19,317 nucleotides of DNA from Gryganskiella cystojenkinii. Taxonomy: Eukaryota; Mortierellomycota; Mortierellomycetes; Mortierellales; Mortierellaceae. The position numbers and the translations under genes are program-made. The notes under the pieces are model-generated. The model saw nothing but the letters and a program-made list of their open reading frames with translations, was not told the origin of the DNA and searched no databases. The stretch covers positions 1 through 19,317 of the forward strand of contig JAAAIG010000746.1 of NCBI GenBank assembly GCA_015852425.1, written 5' to 3'. Positions 16,301 through 19,317 of the stretch are shown here, one piece after another (the first letter of the stretch is position 1; the number at the start of each line of letters is the position of its first letter).

Positions 16301-18494
16301 TCATCAAAGAGCGCTGAAATCTTACAATAAAGCTGCTGCTTGTACTTGGACCCAGTGCGAATCGTGGAAGGAATTGACACAGTTGTTAACTGATTATATC
16401 GATGACCTACAGTAAGAAAATGAAACCTTACATTAAATCGTGTGCAGTATAATTGCTATTCCGCGAATAAATTAACCTGCGTTAGAAACCTACCAGCATG
16501 TAAAGAAGACCTCTCACTCACGTCACGGGCAGCTGTCTTTCTCCCATTGATCATGACTGGAACACGGCGATTATGAAAGCCAAATACTGCATTCTTTTGC
16601 GCCCAATCAAAAAGCATAAAAATATACTTTGTCGAAGTACCAAACCTCCTGTCCACTGACAACAATCGAAACCTTGCATATGCTTTAAGGGTCGTGCAAG
16701 AGTACCCTGAGGGTTCATCTAATAAGATCAAATAAACGCCATATTCCTATCGTTAAAAAAGTGTTTATTTGACATACTGTAAATGCAGCGGATATATCTT
16801 CAATTACCTCCGTTGGCCCTGTCATTCATAGCATCATCATCAGATTCGCTATTGGCCCCATCATCAGAATCATCGAATGAATCATCATCATCTGAAGCGT
16901 AACGTGAATCATCATCTGAATCATCATCTGATTCACCACCGTCCACATCTAGCTGCAGAGGAATATCTCCATTACGACTTCCAGTTCTAAGAACGTCGTG
17001 ATCCTCAACTGCGAGCGAAAAAAGTGTGAATACAGTCGGTTATCAACATCCCATATGATATCATAAAATCTGACATTTTCAGCACGCCACTACTTCTCCT
17101 TACCTTCATGGACATCGATAACACTGGCCGAAGGATCCATTATTCTATCATAGTCCAAAGAATAAAAACCTTCCCCGTTCACATAGAGAGTGGGAAACAA
17201 GTAACCCATCAACCTTGGGTTTCCATACTTGATCAAAGTTCTGTCGTCATCAACACCAAAAATCAGATTTTCGAACCTGTTCTCCTCATCAGCAGTCCGA
17301 GGTCCACCCTCATGCATTGGCATCATAACCTCGTCCTGGAAAGCTGTCATATTGACATCTCTATTGGTTTCTTGCTGATGTGTACGAATCAACTCTGGTA
17401 CAGCGGAATCCAAGGTAGTGTCGACAGTAGGAGGTCTATCGCGAAATATTCGATTGTTGACATGCACCCATACCTTAGCCTCTTGTATCCGCAACAGTTC
17501 TTCTTCTGTGGGACGTGACGTTTTCCCGCCTTGGTTTCTCGCCATCCCGCGAGTGCCAGCATAATCACCAATGTATGAGGAACTTTGGTATAGTCCGATC
17601 CTCCCATTAACAAAATGATATCCTGCCCTTGTTGTGCGCGTTTCCAAAGAAAGGCGGTTTGTCAACTCGCAAAAGACCATGATTGGACTAAGGAACGATT
17701 CCGCGCTATGGTGAAGACCTTTTAGTCCGTCCGGGATTACACCTGGGTAACCCCACTTAGTATTTATGAAATGCATCTAAAAAATGGTTTGGAAATTTTA
17801 GTAGCTGAATCAAAAGCACTAAAATCACCATACATAGATTACTTACAAATTCCTTCATTTTGGCAATAGCAGGCACACCATGACCATTGTGTGAAGTGCA
17901 AACTACTATCTTGCCCTTTTTACGCCTCAGCTGGATCGCCTCTCCATTGACATCCTTATATGCCAAAACGGGCCAGGTCATCGATTTGGTGCGCAAGAAC
18001 TGTTCAAGTTGTCGTTCAACACCTTTTCTCATCAGTTTCACTTCATCCACATATAGCACTCGACAACAGACAGCACAAAACCAAGAAGGCACCCTCAAGC
18101 ACCGGGCCTCCTCCTTCCACCATCTATCGTCTCTGAAATAAGCAGGATCACCTCTTGGACCACGTCTTGCAGCTCCTTGAGTACTTTGTCCTCGACTAGC
18201 ACCTCTAGGACGGCGTGCAGAATTCTCTCGGCCAATATTTCCTCGACCAGCACTTCTAAGGGCACGTATTGCACTCCCTCGGCGAGCGTTTCCTCGACCA
18301 GTGCCTCGAAGCCCATGTACGGCATTTCTTTGACGAATATTTCCCTGGCCAGAATGAAAAGATCTTTGAGTATTATCAATCACCTCTAACGTTTCTCCCC
18401 CGTACATCCCCATACTGTCCATATCCTCTTCAGACATCTCTGTTCTGACAGGTGCCAAATGTGTTAGTGGTCTATCACAATTCAAATCCAACAT
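13320..18494 (-). CDS. Helitron Rep/PIF1-like helicase, 1,535 aa, seven exons
   Basis: Exons (minus strand, in order) are 17,847-18,494; 17,104-17,776; 16,808-17,008; 16,494-16,718; 15,363-16,406; 13,869-15,269; 13,320-13,735. The six introns (70-133 bp, GT-AG) all keep phase from the ATG at 18,494 to TAA at 13,320. Residues 49-116 are four 17-aa Arg/Gly-rich repeats, followed by a Cys cluster (CAVCC). Residues ~463-503 are Ser/Asp-rich. The Helitron Rep domain starts near HRYNQLTTVSIPST (584); it has the HUH motif in GRGTPHTHYCLW (H702, H704) and two catalytic-type tyrosines in RYMCKYITK (Y818, Y822). The SF1 helicase has GAAGTGKST (K1095), LLLVDEAS (D1172, E1173), FFGDFGQLGP, THRKQAETYNAR, WAITIHKSQSLTLD and QPYVALSRVRS. 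Rep nicks and joins one DNA strand and the helicase unwinds during rolling-circle transposition. The tail is Glu-rich. The polyadenylation word AATAAA (13,319-13,324) overlaps the stop codon. No frameshift or premature stop was found. Confidence 0.9.
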
Positions 18495-19263
18495 TTACGC
18501 AAGAAGATGAGGGCAAAGTACTATACCTGCAAACGTGATATTGGTGGTATGAATCAGATATCGAACGATAGGGCCATGTTTTTGCGTGAATGCAAAAGAA
18601 TCAAGGAATTGCCGCCTTATATGTATGGTTGCTGTCCTGTACTTTCACTCTCCTTGCTCAATATCATCAAAATTACAGTTGTCTTGTCTGGTTGTTGTTT
18701 GCCAATTGTTAGTATCATTTGTTTTTGTCATTTTAGGGCTTTAGGGCGGTGAATTAGAAGGTGCTTACAATCGCCTTAGCACGGATTTCAGGTCGTTTGT
18801 TTACTTCGCCGTTCGGTTTGTTTGTTTACATCACTCCATGGTCATTTGTTTTTTCCTCTTTTTTTCGATTTTTGGTTTTGCCCCTTTTGGGGTCAATTGT
18901 TTGTGTACATACAGTACAGCATGATATCTTTTTTTACATACAGTAGGTTCACCATAGACAGACAATGTCATCACTGTCTGCTGCGCAAGCGTCGTCATTG
19001 TTTACATCATCTGATTCTATTGCGCCAAGCATTGAACGTCATTGTTTACTCCATATTTCAGTCTTGCAACCGAAAAGAACTGCGCAGTTCATTGTCGTCA
19101 ATGATTACACTGTATCCATTATTTTTTTCCTTTTTTTTGGTTTTATAAAAGGCCAGCATTTCCTCTTGTCTTTTTCAGCTTTTCGATTCTTATCTGTGTG
19201 AAATTAACCCCTTTATTTTGCTTTTATTTTGTTAGGCAGGATATAATATATTATAAGGTATAA
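18495..19263 (-). other. Helitron 5' non-coding region
   Basis: Upstream of the Rep/helicase start. No gene was recognised; the 60-110-codon plus-strand frames are T-rich low complexity. The main structure is the repeated TGTTTAC word listed separately. A CAGACA/TGTCTG inverted pair at about 18,959-18,980 (10-base loop) is short and uncertain. Confidence 0.5.
18798..19049. repeat. Cluster of TGTTTAC (GTAAACA) words
   Basis: Exact TGTTTAC occurs at 18,798, 18,823, 18,999 and 19,043, with a near match (TTGTGTAC) at about 18,901. The last two lie in a larger repeated block: TGCGC(C)AAGC, then CGTCATTGTTTAC, 44 bp apart. GTAAACA is the core recognised by forkhead factors. The words could be promoter sites of the Rep gene or subterminal transposon repeats. 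Confidence 0.6.
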
Positions 19264-19317
19264 ATAACTGGCTTGTGGCAGCCAAGCGTTCATAGCGACG
19301 TTGCTTTTTGATCCTTC
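19264..19317 (+). repeat. Repeat R, copy cut by the window end (R7)
   Basis: ATAACTGGCTTGTGGCA, then the 37-base core GCCAAGCGTTCATAGCGACG and onward to ATCCTTC at the last base. The final 37 bases equal bases 1-37 and 2,588-2,624. Confidence 0.95.

Larger units (their letters stand above)
13070..19250 (-). mobile_element. Autonomous Helitron (rolling-circle transposon), termini approximate
   Basis: The interval contains one complete Rep/PIF1-helicase gene with flanking repeat-rich non-coding DNA on both sides, and lies between the CRN gene and a copy of repeat R. A canonical 5' TC end, 3' hairpin plus CTRR, and A/T insertion site were looked for but could not be assigned, so the boundaries given are estimates. 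The element reads right to left, so its 3' end faces the 3' end of the CRN gene. An intact coding region suggests recent activity. Confidence 0.75.

Noticed and set aside
18507..18752. 81-codon plus-strand open frame in the Helitron 5' region
   Set aside because: No domain, no support for a promoter, and it lies in the expected leader of the Rep/helicase gene on the other strand.
18959..18980. Inverted pair CAGACA / TGTCTG
   Set aside because: A six-base stem with a ten-base loop is expected by chance in a region of this size.

Overview
The window looks like a piece of a filamentous early-diverging fungus, most likely Mucoromycota and close to Mortierella. The evidence is genes split by many short GT-AG introns (63 to 133 bp), a complete Crinkler (CRN) effector of the ubiquitin-like/P-loop NTPase/nuclease type that is abundant in Mortierella and its relatives, TATA boxes with pyrimidine-rich leaders, and an intron-containing Helitron. 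No bacterial-type genes, tRNA, rRNA or CRISPR were seen. The genus is an inference from recognised family style; no search was run.

Layout. Positions 1-6,100 are gene-poor and rich in repeats. A dispersed repeat, here called R, has at least eight copies, all in the same orientation. Copies are often preceded by purine-rich minisatellite-like tracts. There is also a two-copy repeat (A), a roughly 348-bp MITE-like element with 28-bp terminal inverted repeats and a perfect 19-bp hairpin, and two small predicted secreted proteins on the minus strand: one of 86 aa, and one with 12 cysteines in the mature part. Each secreted-protein gene has a TATA box at a sensible distance.

Positions 6,196-12,799 hold the accessory gene pair. 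A six-exon minus-strand gene (561 aa, function unknown) lies head to head with a seven-exon plus-strand CRN gene (924 aa). The CRN protein has a ubiquitin-like header, a P-loop NTPase with intact Walker A and B motifs, and a C-terminal restriction-endonuclease-like domain with D...QxK residues. The 1.2-kb intergenic region between them carries a 225-bp direct duplication of an exon-like segment and a perfect TGACGTCA site.

Positions about 13,070-19,250 are an apparently intact autonomous Helitron on the minus strand. All seven exons join in frame to give one 1,535-aa Rep/PIF1-helicase protein with the HUH motif, both catalytic tyrosines and the helicase motifs. The exact Helitron termini could not be fixed.

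The first 37 bases and the last 37 bases are identical and belong to repeat R. The window is therefore probably a contig that ends inside this repeat; a circular molecule is possible but less likely. Biologically, this is an effector-type locus (secreted proteins plus an intact CRN) embedded in active-looking mobile DNA. The main leads for something undescribed are the 561-aa family next to the CRN, the duplicated exon-like segment between them, the MITE immediately upstream of a secreted-protein promoter, and the modular R/purine-tract repeat.
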